A stretch of 58,472 nt of DNA, taken from contig CATLAL010000017.1 of assembly GCA_949878425.1 (NCBI GenBank), forward strand, positions 1-58,472. The letters run 5' to 3'. Under the pieces are notes generated by a model, which saw only the letters and a program-made list of their open reading frames with translations, did not search any database and was not told the origin of the DNA. Position numbers and translations under genes: made by a program. This stretch comes from an uncultured Oscillospiraceae bacterium (GTDB lineage Bacteria; Bacillota; Clostridia; Oscillospirales; Oscillospiraceae). Below are positions 17,298-26,001 of this stretch, piece by piece. The stretch's first letter is position 1. Every line of letters starts with the position of its first letter.

Positions 17298-17828
17298 CTA
17301 CTTTATCCATTTCTGAAAGAGCAGCGGCAGCGTGCCCAGGCACCGGTCGAAGAGGAGAAAGACCACGTTCCCCAGGGCCAGCAGCCCCAGGACCATGGCC
17401 GCAGAGTATCCGGCAAACTCCTCCACAAGGGCCTCCAGCCGGAGAATATGCACCGCCAGAGCGTACATAGCCGATACAGCCAAACTGAACAGGGCGCATT
17501 TCGCCGGCGGGCGGCACAGGCGGGGGAGGCGGCTGAGCCGCGGCCTGAGGGCCGGATACCAGCCCAGAAAGGCGTACAGCAGGGCGGGCTCCTTATCGGC
17601 GCACAGCAGCAGGGCCAGAGGGGCCGCCCCGGCGTAGAGCAGCAGGGCGGTCCTGGGGCCGTACAGCAGGAGGGCCGGGAGCAGGCAGACCATGGCCAGC
17701 AGGGGGCAGGCAAAGGCGGCCAGAGGGATCAGGCTGCCCAGGGAGAGCAGCGCCGTGGTGAGCGCCGCCAGCAGGCCGCACAGGGCCATGCGGCGGCTTT
17801 CGCGCCGCATACGGTTGAATTCTTTCAT
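17298..17828 (-). CDS. Small integral membrane protein, unrecognised
   Basis: A 176-residue protein with a basic N-terminus (MKEFNRMRRESRRM) and five to six hydrophobic segments covering residues ~15-175. The arrangement (short basic leader, helices rich in Ala/Leu, a Pro/Arg-rich cytoplasmic loop near 95-110) is reminiscent of ECF-transporter S components or similar small permeases, but I see no diagnostic motif. It is transcribed away from the histidine phosphatase gene and ends at a shared hairpin terminator. Function is not assigned. Confidence 0.65.
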   Translation of the reverse strand: MKEFNRMRRESRRMALCGLLAALTTALLSLGSLIPLAAFACPLLAMVCLLPALLLYGPRTALLLYAGAAPLALLLCADKEPALLYAFLGWYPALRPRLSRLPRLCRPPAKCALFSLAVSAMYALAVHILRLEALVEEFAGYSAAMVLGLLALGNVVFLLFDRCLGTLPLLFQKWIK

Positions 17829-17867
17829 AGATTTCTTCCTGTTTCTATTTTTTGCGGCGGTTTCTTG

Positions 17868-17897
17868 TGGACAAAGGGCGGAAAATAGTGCTATAAT
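17868..17897 (+). promoter_or_regulatory. Sigma-A promoter of histidine phosphatase gene
   Basis: -35 TGGACA (17868-17873), 18-bp spacer, -10 TATAAT (17892-17897), about 48 bases before the start codon. Confidence 0.7.
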
Positions 17898-17944
17898 GGG
17901 GGCGCTTCCACAGCGAAAACAGATCTGACAGAAGGGAACAACAG

Positions 17945-18529
17945 ATGGAAAAGATACTTTATTTAATGCGCCACGGCCAGACGCTCTTCAACGTGCAGCA
18001 TAAAATTCAGGGCTGGTGCGACGCCCCCCTCACGGAGCTGGGGATCAAGCAGGCGCAGTTGGCTGGAGAGTACTTCATCAAAAACCACATCACCTTCGAC
18101 CACGCCTACTCCTCCACCTCCGAGCGGGCCTGTGATACCCTGGAGTACGCCACCCGCTTTCAGGTGCCCTACGTCCGGGTCAAGGGGCTCAAGGAGTGGA
18201 ATTTCGGCGTCTTTGAGGGAAAGGACGAGTGCCTGAACCCCAAGCTGCCCTATGGGGACTTCTTTAAGCCCTTCGGCGGCGAGGGGGAGCTGGAGCTGCG
18301 AGCGAGGGTGTCCCGGACATTGGAGGAGATCATGGCGCGGGAGGACCACCGGGTGGTGCTGGCCGTCTCCCACGGGGCGGCCTGCCGGCAGTTTGCCCGC
18401 CAGTGGGAGCCCTACGACCAGGTGAAGATTACAGAGAGGCTGTACAACTGCTGCATCTTGAAGTACGCCTATGAGGACGGGATCTTCCGCCTGGTGGAGC
18501 TTCACAACCGGGATTACAGCGATTTATAG
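17945..18529 (+). CDS. Histidine phosphatase family protein (phosphoglycerate-mutase-like)
   Basis: A 194-residue cytoplasmic enzyme. The catalytic RHG motif is at the N-terminus (LYLMRHGQTLFN). The second conserved Arg is in STSERACDT, the acidic loop is GLKEWNFGVFEGKDE, and the second catalytic His is in VLAVSHGAACRQF (~137-149). Members include broad phosphatases, CobC-type enzymes and cofactor-dependent mutases. Length and sequence fit a general phosphatase and the substrate cannot be read from context. The stop overlaps by six bases with the stop of the converging Crp/Fnr gene, so no terminator separates them. Confidence 0.88.
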   Translation: MEKILYLMRHGQTLFNVQHKIQGWCDAPLTELGIKQAQLAGEYFIKNHITFDHAYSSTSERACDTLEYATRFQVPYVRVKGLKEWNFGVFEGKDECLNPKLPYGDFFKPFGGEGELELRARVSRTLEEIMAREDHRVVLAVSHGAACRQFARQWEPYDQVKITERLYNCCILKYAYEDGIFRLVELHNRDYSDL

Positions 18530-19183
18530 ATGCTTCTTTAATTTTTCTTTGTCCAATATCTCCACTTTGCCCCGCTTCAGGGAAACGACGCCCTCCTCGG
18601 ATAGATACTTCAAAACCTTGGATACCACCTCTCTGGCGCTGCCGATATTCCGGGCAATCTCATCGTGGGTCATTTGCAGGAGAGGCTGCTTCCGCCCTAC
18701 CGTCTCGTCCCACAGAAAGACGGCCACCCGGCGGTCTGCCCCCATAAACAAAATCTGCTGCATCATCCACATAACGTCAGAGAACCGCTCCGCCGCCTGC
18801 TTATACATGTACAGGCCCACATAGGGATTGCTCTCCATAATGGGGCGCAGCACGCCGGAGGGGATGACGAAAGCCTCGGCTGCCTCCGCCGCTTCGATTA
18901 GAATATCAAATTGGATGGAATCCAGCAGGCAGGACGCAGAAAGGACGCAGCTCTCTCCCGCATGAATGCGGAACAGTGTGACCTCCCGCCCTTCATCAGA
19001 GACAATGTAGACCCGCAGCAGCCCGGAAAGCAGAAGAATCGCCCCCTTGCAGCCCAGATCGGAGCGGTGAATCTGCCGTCCTTTTTCATAGACCGCCCTG
19101 GTGCAGCCTGCTAAAATCTGGTTCTTCTCTTCTACGGTCAGCTTGCTCCAAAAGGGATAGGCCTCCGCGAGTATCGTTTCCAT
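18524..19183 (-). CDS. Crp/Fnr-family transcriptional regulator
   Basis: A 219-residue regulator. The N-terminal cyclic-nucleotide-binding-like beta-barrel (about 20-130) includes GAILLLSGLLRVYIVSDEGR and GESCVLSASCLL. The C-terminal winged HTH includes MTHDEIARNIGSAREVVSKV (~168-187) and the wing LSEEGVVSLKRGKVEIL. The Cys residues in CVLSASCLL are not arranged as an Fnr iron-sulfur site. In Clostridia this type often resembles FixK/ArcR-like anaerobic regulators. It has its own promoter at 19229-19257. No target can be named. Confidence 0.88.
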   Translation of the reverse strand: METILAEAYPFWSKLTVEEKNQILAGCTRAVYEKGRQIHRSDLGCKGAILLLSGLLRVYIVSDEGREVTLFRIHAGESCVLSASCLLDSIQFDILIEAAEAAEAFVIPSGVLRPIMESNPYVGLYMYKQAAERFSDVMWMMQQILFMGADRRVAVFLWDETVGRKQPLLQMTHDEIARNIGSAREVVSKVLKYLSEEGVVSLKRGKVEILDKEKLKKHL

Positions 19184-19228
19184 CTCTACTCCTCCTCAAA
19201 ACCGCTCTGCAAACAAGATATATGCTCT

Positions 19229-19257
19229 ATCATAGTAGATTCAGGCAGATTTGTAAA
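19229..19257 (-). promoter_or_regulatory. Sigma-A promoter of Crp/Fnr gene
   Basis: Leftward -35 TTTACA (19252-19257), 17-bp spacer, -10 TATGAT (19229-19234), 45 bases before the start codon. Confidence 0.75.
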
Positions 19258-19670
19258 TAGGAACAGGAGGGGGGGCAAAAATAAACCCGGCAATCCTCAC
19301 AGCGTCCTGAAAATTCTCAGCGCCTATGTGACCGGCAGCAGGTGATCAGCCCCTGCCGCCCCAGCTGGAGCTGAAGCTCCAGGCGGGAATGATCCGGCCT
19401 CCCCCTGGAGTAGCGGCATCTGACCTGCCGCGGACGGCAATGGATGGGCAGGACGCGGCGCATCTGCTGATAGCATTTGCCGCCAACCGGAGAGATGAAG
19501 GGAGGGATTTGCGTGACACGTCTCTATGGACCGAGTCAGAGTAGCAGCCCACCTCAATTCTTGGAACAGACGGCGGCTTTCCTGCTTGAATGAGGTTCTA
19601 TCGGCATCGCTTCACCAGCCAGAGTTGCAGCGGCCGGTACGGATGCAAAAATATACGCTCCGAGATATTG
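19258..19670. other. Intergenic region, no gene seen
   Basis: About 410 bases without a supported gene. Short open frames lack ribosome sites and family resemblance. A few hairpin-prone GC stretches (for example around 19345-19385) are present but match no RNA family that I can name. Confidence 0.4.
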
Positions 19671-19724
19671 AAATAAAAAAGCCGCCCTCGTCCCACCGGA
19701 TAGCTTCCGACGGGCGAGGGCGGC
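19671..19724 (-). terminator. Rho-independent terminator of the padR operon
   Basis: On the minus strand a 10-bp perfect GC stem (GCCGCCCTCG/CGAGGGCGGC, arms 19681-19690 and 19715-19724) is followed by TTTTTTATTT. It lies ~145 bases after the stop of the HAAS/DUF4097 gene at 19870, the nearest leftward gene. Confidence 0.85.
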
Positions 19725-19869
19725 GATTTGCTGTGTTTTGAAATTTTTTCCGGTTCCATGATACATCTTTTTGTCAAGCGCTGCTATTTTATCGAATCGC
19801 TATAGCTGAAAGTTCAGCATCCTCACCCAAGAACGCTGTTGGCCAGCCACCTTCTGGAAAGAAAAAGGA

Positions 19870-21204
19870 TCACATCAAAAGCAGGTCGCCGGAGATGGTG
19901 ATCACCTCGATTTCACACCCGCCGCCGCCGCTGCGATAGCGGCCGCCCTCTATGGTGAGACTGTACTGGCCGGAGCTCAAATCGCCGGAGACCGTATCAA
20001 AGGTCAGGGTAAAGCCCAGATCCTGGGGGAGCTCCAGCGACACGTCCCCGCTGACGGTGTCCAGCTTGATCTCCCACACCGCCGGGTCCGCCGTGGTGAG
20101 GCTGAGGTCGCCGCTGGTGGACTCCAGCTGGATGGACTGCCCCCGCTCCGCGTGCAGCATCACATCCCCGGAGGTGGTCTCCACCTCCACCTGGCTGGCC
20201 GCGGCATCGCCGGATACGCTGCCGCTGGTGGTGGATACGCTCAGCTCCTCCGCCTCCACATCCATGAGCTGGACGTTTCCGCTGGTGGTTTCCACGTCAA
20301 TTTCTTGCCCGCAGCTCCCGGAGATTTGGACATTGGCGGAGGTGGTCTCCACATCCAGACTGCCCAGCAGCTGGCCGGGGAGCTGCACCAGCAGGGCCTT
20401 CTGCACGCTGGTCTGGACCCAGCTCTCCGGCCAGATGCGGATGGTCAGCGTCCCGCCGTCCACCTCATAGACCATCCGGAGCTTGTCGGTCAGCTCCTCC
20501 GTGGCCAGCTCCTGGAAGTGGATCGTATCACCCTTCGAGGGCTGGACCGCCACCTGGCCCGCCGTCCACTGGATCTCCACCTCCGAGATGCCCTCCGCCA
20601 AAAGCTCGTAGGCGCTCCCCTGGAAGCTGTAGTCAGAGGCGCTCCAGTTGGACTGGTCCCAATTCCAGTCACCGGTATCCCAGCTCGAGCTGCCGTCCAC
20701 CTGGATGCCGCCGGGGCCGACGGACACCTCGTGCCCGCCCCCGCTCACCTGGATGCCGCCGGGGCCGACGGACACCTCGTGCCCGCCCCCGCTCATCTGG
20801 ATGCCGTCCGGGCCGATGTGGATGCCGGAATCCGTCACATTGTCGGGGGAGGGCTCCTTCCGGGGCGTGAAGCGGTTCCAGAGTACGCTCACCGCTATGG
20901 CGATGGCCGCCGCCCACAGGGCGATGCCGGCCAGACGCCGCCAGCTGCGGCCCGGCTTTTTCTCCTGCGCCGGGCGGGGAGCCTCCGCCCGGTCAGGGCG
21001 AGGGGGCGCCCCTTCGCCCTGAAGGATACGCTGGACGATGGTGTCCAGGTCCTCCATGCTGGCCACGGCCTCCGCCTCGCTCATGCCCTCCTCCATGCGG
21101 TCCGCCAGCATCTCCGCGTAGTAGGTCAGATGCTGCTCCGCCTGCTCCCGGCTCAGGGAGCCCAGACGGCGGTATAGGTCATTGAGAAACTGTGCCCGTG
21201 TCAT
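19870..21204 (-). CDS. HAAS-domain/DUF4097 membrane protein with internal 16-residue repeats
   Basis: A 444-residue protein. The N-terminal HAAS (DUF1700-type) domain spans ~1-65 (FLNDLYRRLGSLSREQAEQH, then MEEGMSEAEAVASMEDLD). One transmembrane helix is near 95-115. Two full and one partial copies of a 16-residue unit (GIQVSGGGHEVSVGPG) follow at about 130-170. A repetitive beta-strand DUF4097 domain (SGxxxxDVETTSGNVxL) runs to the end. Start 21204 is used because AAGGAG lies 10 bases upstream; GTG 21213 lacks spacing. It overlaps the end of padR. PadR plus HAAS/DUF4097 pairs are common in Firmicutes and are thought to respond to envelope stress. Confidence 0.85.
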   Translation of the reverse strand: MTRAQFLNDLYRRLGSLSREQAEQHLTYYAEMLADRMEEGMSEAEAVASMEDLDTIVQRILQGEGAPPRPDRAEAPRPAQEKKPGRSWRRLAGIALWAAAIAIAVSVLWNRFTPRKEPSPDNVTDSGIHIGPDGIQMSGGGHEVSVGPGGIQVSGGGHEVSVGPGGIQVDGSSSWDTGDWNWDQSNWSASDYSFQGSAYELLAEGISEVEIQWTAGQVAVQPSKGDTIHFQELATEELTDKLRMVYEVDGGTLTIRIWPESWVQTSVQKALLVQLPGQLLGSLDVETTSANVQISGSCGQEIDVETTSGNVQLMDVEAEELSVSTTSGSVSGDAAASQVEVETTSGDVMLHAERGQSIQLESTSGDLSLTTADPAVWEIKLDTVSGDVSLELPQDLGFTLTFDTVSGDLSSGQYSLTIEGGRYRSGGGGCEIEVITISGDLLLM

Positions 21205-21517
21205 ATTCAGCACTCTCCTTTATGAAATCATATACCCGGGCAATCTCCGGCCAGCTGGTCAGAAACTGCTCAATCTGGGCGATGCCCGCCGGAGTGATGC
21301 GGTAGAACTTCCGCAGCCTGCCGCTGTGCTCCACCGAGTAGACGGTCAGCCGCCCCGCCTCCTCCAGCCGGCGGAGGATGGGGTACAGGGTGGACTCCGA
21401 TATGCTGATGCAGCGGGAGAGGTCCTTGATGATCCGGTAGCCGTAGGAGTCCTCCCGCCGCAGTGCCGAGAGCACGCAGATGTCCAGCAGTCCCCGCTTG
21501 AGCTGTGGGTCGATCAT
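21179..21517 (-). CDS. PadR-family transcriptional regulator
   Basis: A 112-residue winged-helix regulator: LKRGLLDICVLSALRREDSY, then GYRIIKDLSRCISISESTLY and PILRRLEEAGRLTVYSVEHS are classic PadR signature segments. Start 21517 (MIDPQLKRG) is preferred because AAGGGGG lies 7 bases upstream; in-frame alternatives at 21523 and 21535 have no room for a ribosome site. It overlaps the following HAAS/DUF4097 gene, so the pair form an operon from the promoter at 21541-21569. It is likely to repress its own operon. Confidence 0.92.
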   Translation of the reverse strand: MIDPQLKRGLLDICVLSALRREDSYGYRIIKDLSRCISISESTLYPILRRLEEAGRLTVYSVEHSGRLRKFYRITPAGIAQIEQFLTSWPEIARVYDFIKESAEYDTGTVSQ

Positions 21518-21540
21518 GTCCATGCCCCCTTTCACAACAT

Positions 21541-21569
21541 ACTATACAACACAATGCATCGTTTGTCAA
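21541..21569 (-). promoter_or_regulatory. Sigma-A promoter of the padR operon
   Basis: Leftward -35 TTGACA (21564-21569), 17-bp spacer, -10 TATAGT (21541-21546). The spacer contains ATGCAT, part of a short dyad that could be a PadR site (PadR operators often have ATGT/ACAT half sites). Confidence 0.8.
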
Positions 21570-21611
21570 GAGCTTTTTTGTTCGTTGGGGCCCTCTGGCG
21601 TCCTTGCCGTC

Positions 21612-22193
21612 TTACCGGCGCTCCAGGGTCTCCAGAAAGGCCGGGGAGAGGAGGATCTCCGCCCCCACGTTGGCCATATCCGCCAGGTTGGAGCGCTGGA
21701 TCTCCTCCGTGTTGGAGGAGCAGCAGTCCGCCAGCACCAGCACCCGGTAATCCAGGGAGATGGCGTCGTAGCAGGTGGTGCGGATGCAGTTGGGGGTGGT
21801 GGTGCCGGTGAGGACCACCGTGTCTATCCCCAGCCGCCGCAGCAGCAGGTCCAGGGCGGTCTGGAAGAAGGCGGAGTAGCGGGGCTTGACGATCTCGTAG
21901 TCCTCCGCCCCCCGGCAGAACTCCGGGGGATTCTCCACGGATAGGGGGCCGGTGCTGCCCGGGAGCAGGGGCTTGCCCCCGTCGGCCCAGACTTGATAGC
22001 GGGTCCGCTCCACATCGCTGCCGTCGGCCCGGTAGGCCCGGTTGATAAAGACCACCGGCGTCCCGGCCCGCCGGCAGGCGGCGATCACCCGGGCGCAGGC
22101 GGGGACCGTGGCCCGGGCCCCCTGGATGCACAGGGGCGAGGCCGGGTTCAGGAAACCATTCTGCATATCAATTACCAGCAGTGCCTGTTTCAT
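21612..22193 (-). CDS. Isochorismatase-family cysteine hydrolase
   Basis: A 193-residue cytoplasmic hydrolase. The conserved Asp is in ALLVIDMQNGFLNP (~9), the Lys in EIVKPRYSAFFQT (~101), and the nucleophile Cys in LTGTTTPNCIRTTCYDAISL (~135), completing the D-K-C triad. The family includes nicotinamidases, ureidosuccinate and other amidases. The cis-peptide motif before the Cys is TTTPN, as in general isochorismatase-like amidases, so the substrate is open. It lies downstream of lexA but is separated from it by a terminator, and no clear promoter was found for it. Confidence 0.88.
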   Translation of the reverse strand: MKQALLVIDMQNGFLNPASPLCIQGARATVPACARVIAACRRAGTPVVFINRAYRADGSDVERTRYQVWADGGKPLLPGSTGPLSVENPPEFCRGAEDYEIVKPRYSAFFQTALDLLLRRLGIDTVVLTGTTTPNCIRTTCYDAISLDYRVLVLADCCSSNTEEIQRSNLADMANVGAEILLSPAFLETLERR

Positions 22194-22226
22194 CTTTCTT
22201 GTTCCTCCTGATTGCTTTCTGCGCGC

Positions 22227-22253
22227 AAAAACCGGGCGGCGGCTGCCGCCCGG
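22227..22253 (-). terminator. Rho-independent terminator of lexA
   Basis: Leftward hairpin with 9-bp GC stem (CCGGGCGGC/GCCGCCCGG, arms 22232-22240 and 22245-22253) followed by TTTTT (22227-22231), ~67 bases after the lexA stop. Confidence 0.85.
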
Positions 22254-22319
22254 ATAGGCATTGTTAGAAGCTGCACAATAGTATAGTTAGCCGCGGCGTC
22301 CGCGCCGCCTTTCCGTCGC

Positions 22320-22910
22320 TCAGGCGTACTGCCGGACCACGGCCGTAACCTTGCCCAGTACCTCCGCATCCGTGCCGTCGATGGGCTGGTAGGCCTCGTT
22401 CTCCGGCAGCAGCCAGATCTCCCCATTTTTCCGGGACAGGCGCTTGACCGTGGCCTCGTCTCCCAGGAGGGCCACCACGATTTCCCCGCTGGAGGCGGTC
22501 TCCTGCCGCCGCACTACCACCAGGTCATCCGGCAGGATGCCCGCGTTCAGCATGGACTCCCCCCGGACCCGGAGGGCGAAAAATTCCTCCTCCCGGCCGC
22601 CGCAGTCGAAGGTCAGATAGTCCTCCACGCACTCCTGGGCCAAAATCGGCGTGCCCGCCGCCACATGGCCCAGAATGGGGATGCGGTTTTTCTCCGCCTG
22701 CTGGGTCAGCACAATGGCCCGGCCCTTGAAGTCCCCCTTTTCAATCAGCCCCCGCTCCTGGAGCCGCTTGAGATGGAAGTGAACCGTAGAGGGCGACTTC
22801 AGCCCCACAGCCTGACAGATCTCCCGCACAGAGGGGGCATATCCCTGCTCAGGAATCACGGTTTGCAGATACGCGTAGATCCGATCCGTCATATCCGTTC
22901 TTTTTGGCAT
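22320..22910 (-). CDS. lexA: LexA SOS repressor
   Basis: A 196-residue repressor. The N-terminal winged HTH (residues ~1-65; PSVREICQAVGLKSPSTVHF) binds SOS operators. The autocleavage site Ala-Gly lies in GHVAAGTPILAQE (~81-82). The catalytic Ser is in RGESMLNAG (~117) and the Lys in ATVKRLSR (~156). RecA filaments stimulate self-cleavage. Its own promoter (23000-23028) is followed by a LexA-box-like dyad at 22979-22992, as expected for autoregulation. It is monocistronic with its own terminator. Confidence 0.96.
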   Translation of the reverse strand: MPKRTDMTDRIYAYLQTVIPEQGYAPSVREICQAVGLKSPSTVHFHLKRLQERGLIEKGDFKGRAIVLTQQAEKNRIPILGHVAAGTPILAQECVEDYLTFDCGGREEEFFALRVRGESMLNAGILPDDLVVVRRQETASSGEIVVALLGDEATVKRLSRKNGEIWLLPENEAYQPIDGTDAEVLGKVTAVVRQYA

Positions 22911-22978
22911 AATTCCGCCCTCCCAACGCGGCCGCCGCTTCCTGCCGGAGGGCGGGCTCCCGGCCTGCCGCTATTTCC

Positions 22979-23028
22979 AGAATATTTGTTCTGCTGTACA
23001 GTATACCACAGCTGTAATAAAAATGCAA
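22979..23028 (-). promoter_or_regulatory. lexA: lexA promoter and LexA-box-like operator
   Basis: Leftward -35 TTGCAT (23023-23028), 17-bp spacer, -10 TATACT (23000-23005). Just downstream the dyad AGAACAAATATTCT (22979-22992, minus strand) resembles the Gram-positive SOS box (GAAC-N4-GTTC) with imperfect symmetry. Confidence 0.7.
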
Positions 23029-23137
23029 CACCCGTTTCACATTTTCGCTGCAATTTTCTTTCGGTAAAGCGGAAAAGATTTCCAGCGCCCGGTGGTGGAC
23101 AATGGCCGCCGGTTGTGGTATGATAAAAAAACACGAC

Positions 23138-23383
23138 CCTAGAGTCTGTTTTATAACCGGCAACATACCCAGCAGCGGACCTTTTTCCGCCATGTATTGC
23201 TAATTTTCCTTGCAATACATCCAGTATTCCTGCGTAGATCGCGCAATGGGCGCATCGAGCGCCCGTGTGCGATTGAATTCCACACGGCCCCTCGATGGGG
23301 CCGTTGTGGAATCGTATTGGCTTCGCCTGGCGAAAAAATTCCTCGCTGTTGGGCACATCGCTGGTTTTAAAACAGACTCTAGG
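23138..23383. repeat. MITE-like element with ~55-bp imperfect terminal inverted repeats
   Basis: A 246-bp non-coding block whose ends are inverted copies of each other. Left and right (inverted) ends both begin CCTAGAGTCTGTTTTA and stay similar for about 55 bases. Inside are three further hairpins: ATGTATTGC/GCAATACAT, a GGGCGC…GCGCCC stem, and a long one around CACGGCCCCTCGATGGGGCCG. Each end has TA just inside CC/GG, which fits a TA-targeting (IS630/mariner-type) element. It has no coding capacity. It lies between the divergent lexA promoter and the phosphodiester glycosidase gene. Confidence 0.8.
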
Positions 23384-23413
23384 AACCACCGCGTATACAG
23401 AAAAGGAGATCCC

Positions 23414-25969
23414 ATGAAGCGAGCGACAACCAAAAAACAGATGCTCTCCCTGCTGCTGGCTCTGTCCCTGCTGCTGACCATCGCGCCGGCGGCTCTGGCG
23501 GACTCTCCGGCCTACGGCAGCGAGGTGTGGCTGCGGGACACGGTCCTGCACGACGGCGTGGTCCTCAGCGACAACATATTCTGGAGCGACTACTACGGCC
23601 AGTTCCGCCACGAGTACTACATCACGTACACCCCCGGCGGCTCCCCGGTCTGGGACGGCTCGGGGACCGGCCTTCCGGAGGAGCCCGATGAGCCGGAGGA
23701 GCCGGACTCCTCCGGCGAGGAGATTCCCGGCTGGCTGCTGACCGGGGCCAACCCGGGGCGGGCCCGGAGCTACAGCGCCTCCTCCGGCGTGGTCCCCGCG
23801 GCCTTCTACGGCTCCTCGGTCTGCGACCGGACCACCGCCTCCTCCGCCGCGGCCTACTACGAGGGCATGGGCTACCGGGTGCTGGGGGTTGTGAACGGCG
23901 ATTTCTATGACACGGCCACCGGCTTTCCCCTGGGCATGCTGGTGTCCGGCGGCGAGCTGCTCAGCAGCGCCGGGGGCTACTACGCCGTGGGCTTTCGCGC
24001 CGACGGGTCCGTTGTGATGGGCCAGCCCCAGCTGGCCATTACCGCCCAGTCCGGCGAGCAGAGCCTGACTCTGGCGGGCCTCAACAAGCCCCGGGTGGAG
24101 AGCAGCGGCGCGACGCTTTTGACCTATGTATTCCGCAATGACCACACCACCGGCGTCTCCACCGCCGGCGTGGATGTGGTTGCCTCTATTGTGGAAGGCC
24201 GGGCGGCCATCGGCGGCCAGATGGTCCTCCAGGTGGAGGAGGTGGCGGAGGGTTCCGCCTCCCGGACCATGGCTGAGGGACAGGTGGTCCTCACCTGCGC
24301 TGCCGCCGGAAACGCCGACGCCCTGGCCTTTCTGCGCACTCTCACGCCGGGGCAGACCCTCACCGTCTCCTTTACCGAGACCTCCGACCCCGGCTGGAGC
24401 GAGGTGGCGGAGGCCATCGGCGCGCTGTACCTGCTGGTGGAAAACGGCCAGGCCCGCACGGACTTCCAGGTCTCCGCGGCTCCCCGCACCGCCGTAGGGG
24501 TGAAGGCCAACGGCGACCTGGTGCTCTACACCGTGGACGGCCGGCAGACCGGCCACAGCATGGGGGCCTCCCTGGGAGTGCTGGCCCAGCGGATGGAGGA
24601 GCTAGGCTGCGTTACCGCCCTGTGTCTGGACGGCGGCGGCTCCACCACCATGGTCTCCGCCCAGCCGGACAGCTCCACCGCCCAGCTGGTCAATTCTCCC
24701 AGTGACAAGTCCCAGCGCCGGGTCTCCAACCACATCGTGCTGCTGGCCCCCGGCGGCGCGACGGGCGTCCCCCAAAGCGTAAATCTCTCCCTGTCCGCGC
24801 CGGTGGTGCTGGCCGGACACACGGTGGAGCTGACCGCCAATGTGGCGGATACCCACTACTACCCCATGGCGGGCCAGACGGAATACGCCGCCAGCGGCGG
24901 CGAGATTGCCGGAAATCTTCTCACGGCCCCTCTGGAGAGCGGGCCGGTTACGGTCACCGCCTCTTACGGCGGCATCAGCGCCCAGCGGCAGGTCCTGGTG
25001 GTGGACGCGCCGGACGAGGCCGTCATCCAGCGGGACGGCCGGCAGGTCTCCTATCTTACGCTCACCCCCGGGGAGACGGTGTCTCTGGAGCTGAGCGCCC
25101 TGTGCCGCCACCTGCCTATGGAGGTGTTCCCCGGAGATTTTACCTGGCGGATGACGCCGGAGCTGGGAACCATCGATGAAAACGGCGTGCTGACCGCCGC
25201 CCGAACCAAGGCCAGCGGCTACATCACCGCCTCCCGTGGAAACTGCTCTGTCACCATCCCGGCGGCGATCCGGGCCGAATCCCCCTTTGTGGATATGGCG
25301 GGCCACTGGGCGGACAGCTTTATGACCAGCCTGTACTACCAGGGCATTTTGGCCGGCGAGACCGGGGAGGACGGCGCCCTCTACGCTAGACCCGACCGGC
25401 CTGTAACCCGGGCGGAATTCGCCGTGCTGCTCACCCGCTACCTGGGCCTGGATACGGCGGACTACGCCAACACCCAGACGCCCTTCGCGGACATCGAGCG
25501 GATCGACACCTGGGCCCGGGATGCGGTGCGGGCCATGTACGCCCTGGGAATCGTCAATGGGACCACTATAGACGGAGAGCTGGTCTTTGACGCCCGGGGG
25601 ACCCTGACCCGCGCCCAGGCGGTGACCATGCTGGGCCGTCTGCTGGATGGGGTGGGACTGGGGGCTGAGCCCAGCCTGCCGGACGTTCCCGACGGCGGAT
25701 CTCAGTTTATGGACCTGACAGTTCTCGATCCGGACAAGGTCGCCGGGATGGAGGAGCCAGCCGGCGGTGGCGAGGGCGCGGTCATTCCGGACCTGCTCAG
25801 CCAGTTCCCGGACGCGGCGGAGGTCCCGGACTACGCGCTGGAGCACTTTGCCGCGCTGGTGGAGCTGGGCGTCATCAACGGCGTGGACGGGCGGCTGGAG
25901 CCCAACGGGGCTATGACCCGCGGGGCGGTGTGTAAGGTGCTGGCCACCATGCCCAATTCCTATTTTTAA
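23414..25969 (+). CDS. Secreted phosphodiester glycosidase (NAGPA domain) with SLH anchor
   Basis: An 851-residue exported protein. The signal peptide covers residues 1-29 (LLLALSLLLTIAPAALA). An acidic Pro/Glu spacer is near 90. The NAGPA domain (~105-450) carries the diagnostic GVVNGDFYDTATGFPLGMLV and CLDGGGSTTMV segments. An Ig-like/Big region follows (~455-620). SLH motifs run from ~625 to the end (WADSFMTSLYYQGILAG…, VTRAEFAVLLTRYLGL, LTRAQAVTMLGRLL). NAGPA enzymes cleave GlcNAc-phosphodiesters; in bacteria they act on wall or exopolymer phosphosugars. AAGGAG precedes ATG 23414. The SLH part would bind the wall polymer and display it on the surface. Confidence 0.9.
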   Translation: MKRATTKKQMLSLLLALSLLLTIAPAALADSPAYGSEVWLRDTVLHDGVVLSDNIFWSDYYGQFRHEYYITYTPGGSPVWDGSGTGLPEEPDEPEEPDSSGEEIPGWLLTGANPGRARSYSASSGVVPAAFYGSSVCDRTTASSAAAYYEGMGYRVLGVVNGDFYDTATGFPLGMLVSGGELLSSAGGYYAVGFRADGSVVMGQPQLAITAQSGEQSLTLAGLNKPRVESSGATLLTYVFRNDHTTGVSTAGVDVVASIVEGRAAIGGQMVLQVEEVAEGSASRTMAEGQVVLTCAAAGNADALAFLRTLTPGQTLTVSFTETSDPGWSEVAEAIGALYLLVENGQARTDFQVSAAPRTAVGVKANGDLVLYTVDGRQTGHSMGASLGVLAQRMEELGCVTALCLDGGGSTTMVSAQPDSSTAQLVNSPSDKSQRRVSNHIVLLAPGGATGVPQSVNLSLSAPVVLAGHTVELTANVADTHYYPMAGQTEYAASGGEIAGNLLTAPLESGPVTVTASYGGISAQRQVLVVDAPDEAVIQRDGRQVSYLTLTPGETVSLELSALCRHLPMEVFPGDFTWRMTPELGTIDENGVLTAARTKASGYITASRGNCSVTIPAAIRAESPFVDMAGHWADSFMTSLYYQGILAGETGEDGALYARPDRPVTRAEFAVLLTRYLGLDTADYANTQTPFADIERIDTWARDAVRAMYALGIVNGTTIDGELVFDARGTLTRAQAVTMLGRLLDGVGLGAEPSLPDVPDGGSQFMDLTVLDPDKVAGMEEPAGGGEGAVIPDLLSQFPDAAEVPDYALEHFAALVELGVINGVDGRLEPNGAMTRGAVCKVLATMPNSYF

Positions 25970-26001
25970 AAAGGTATTGAAAACAAACGAAGCGGAAAAC
26001 T

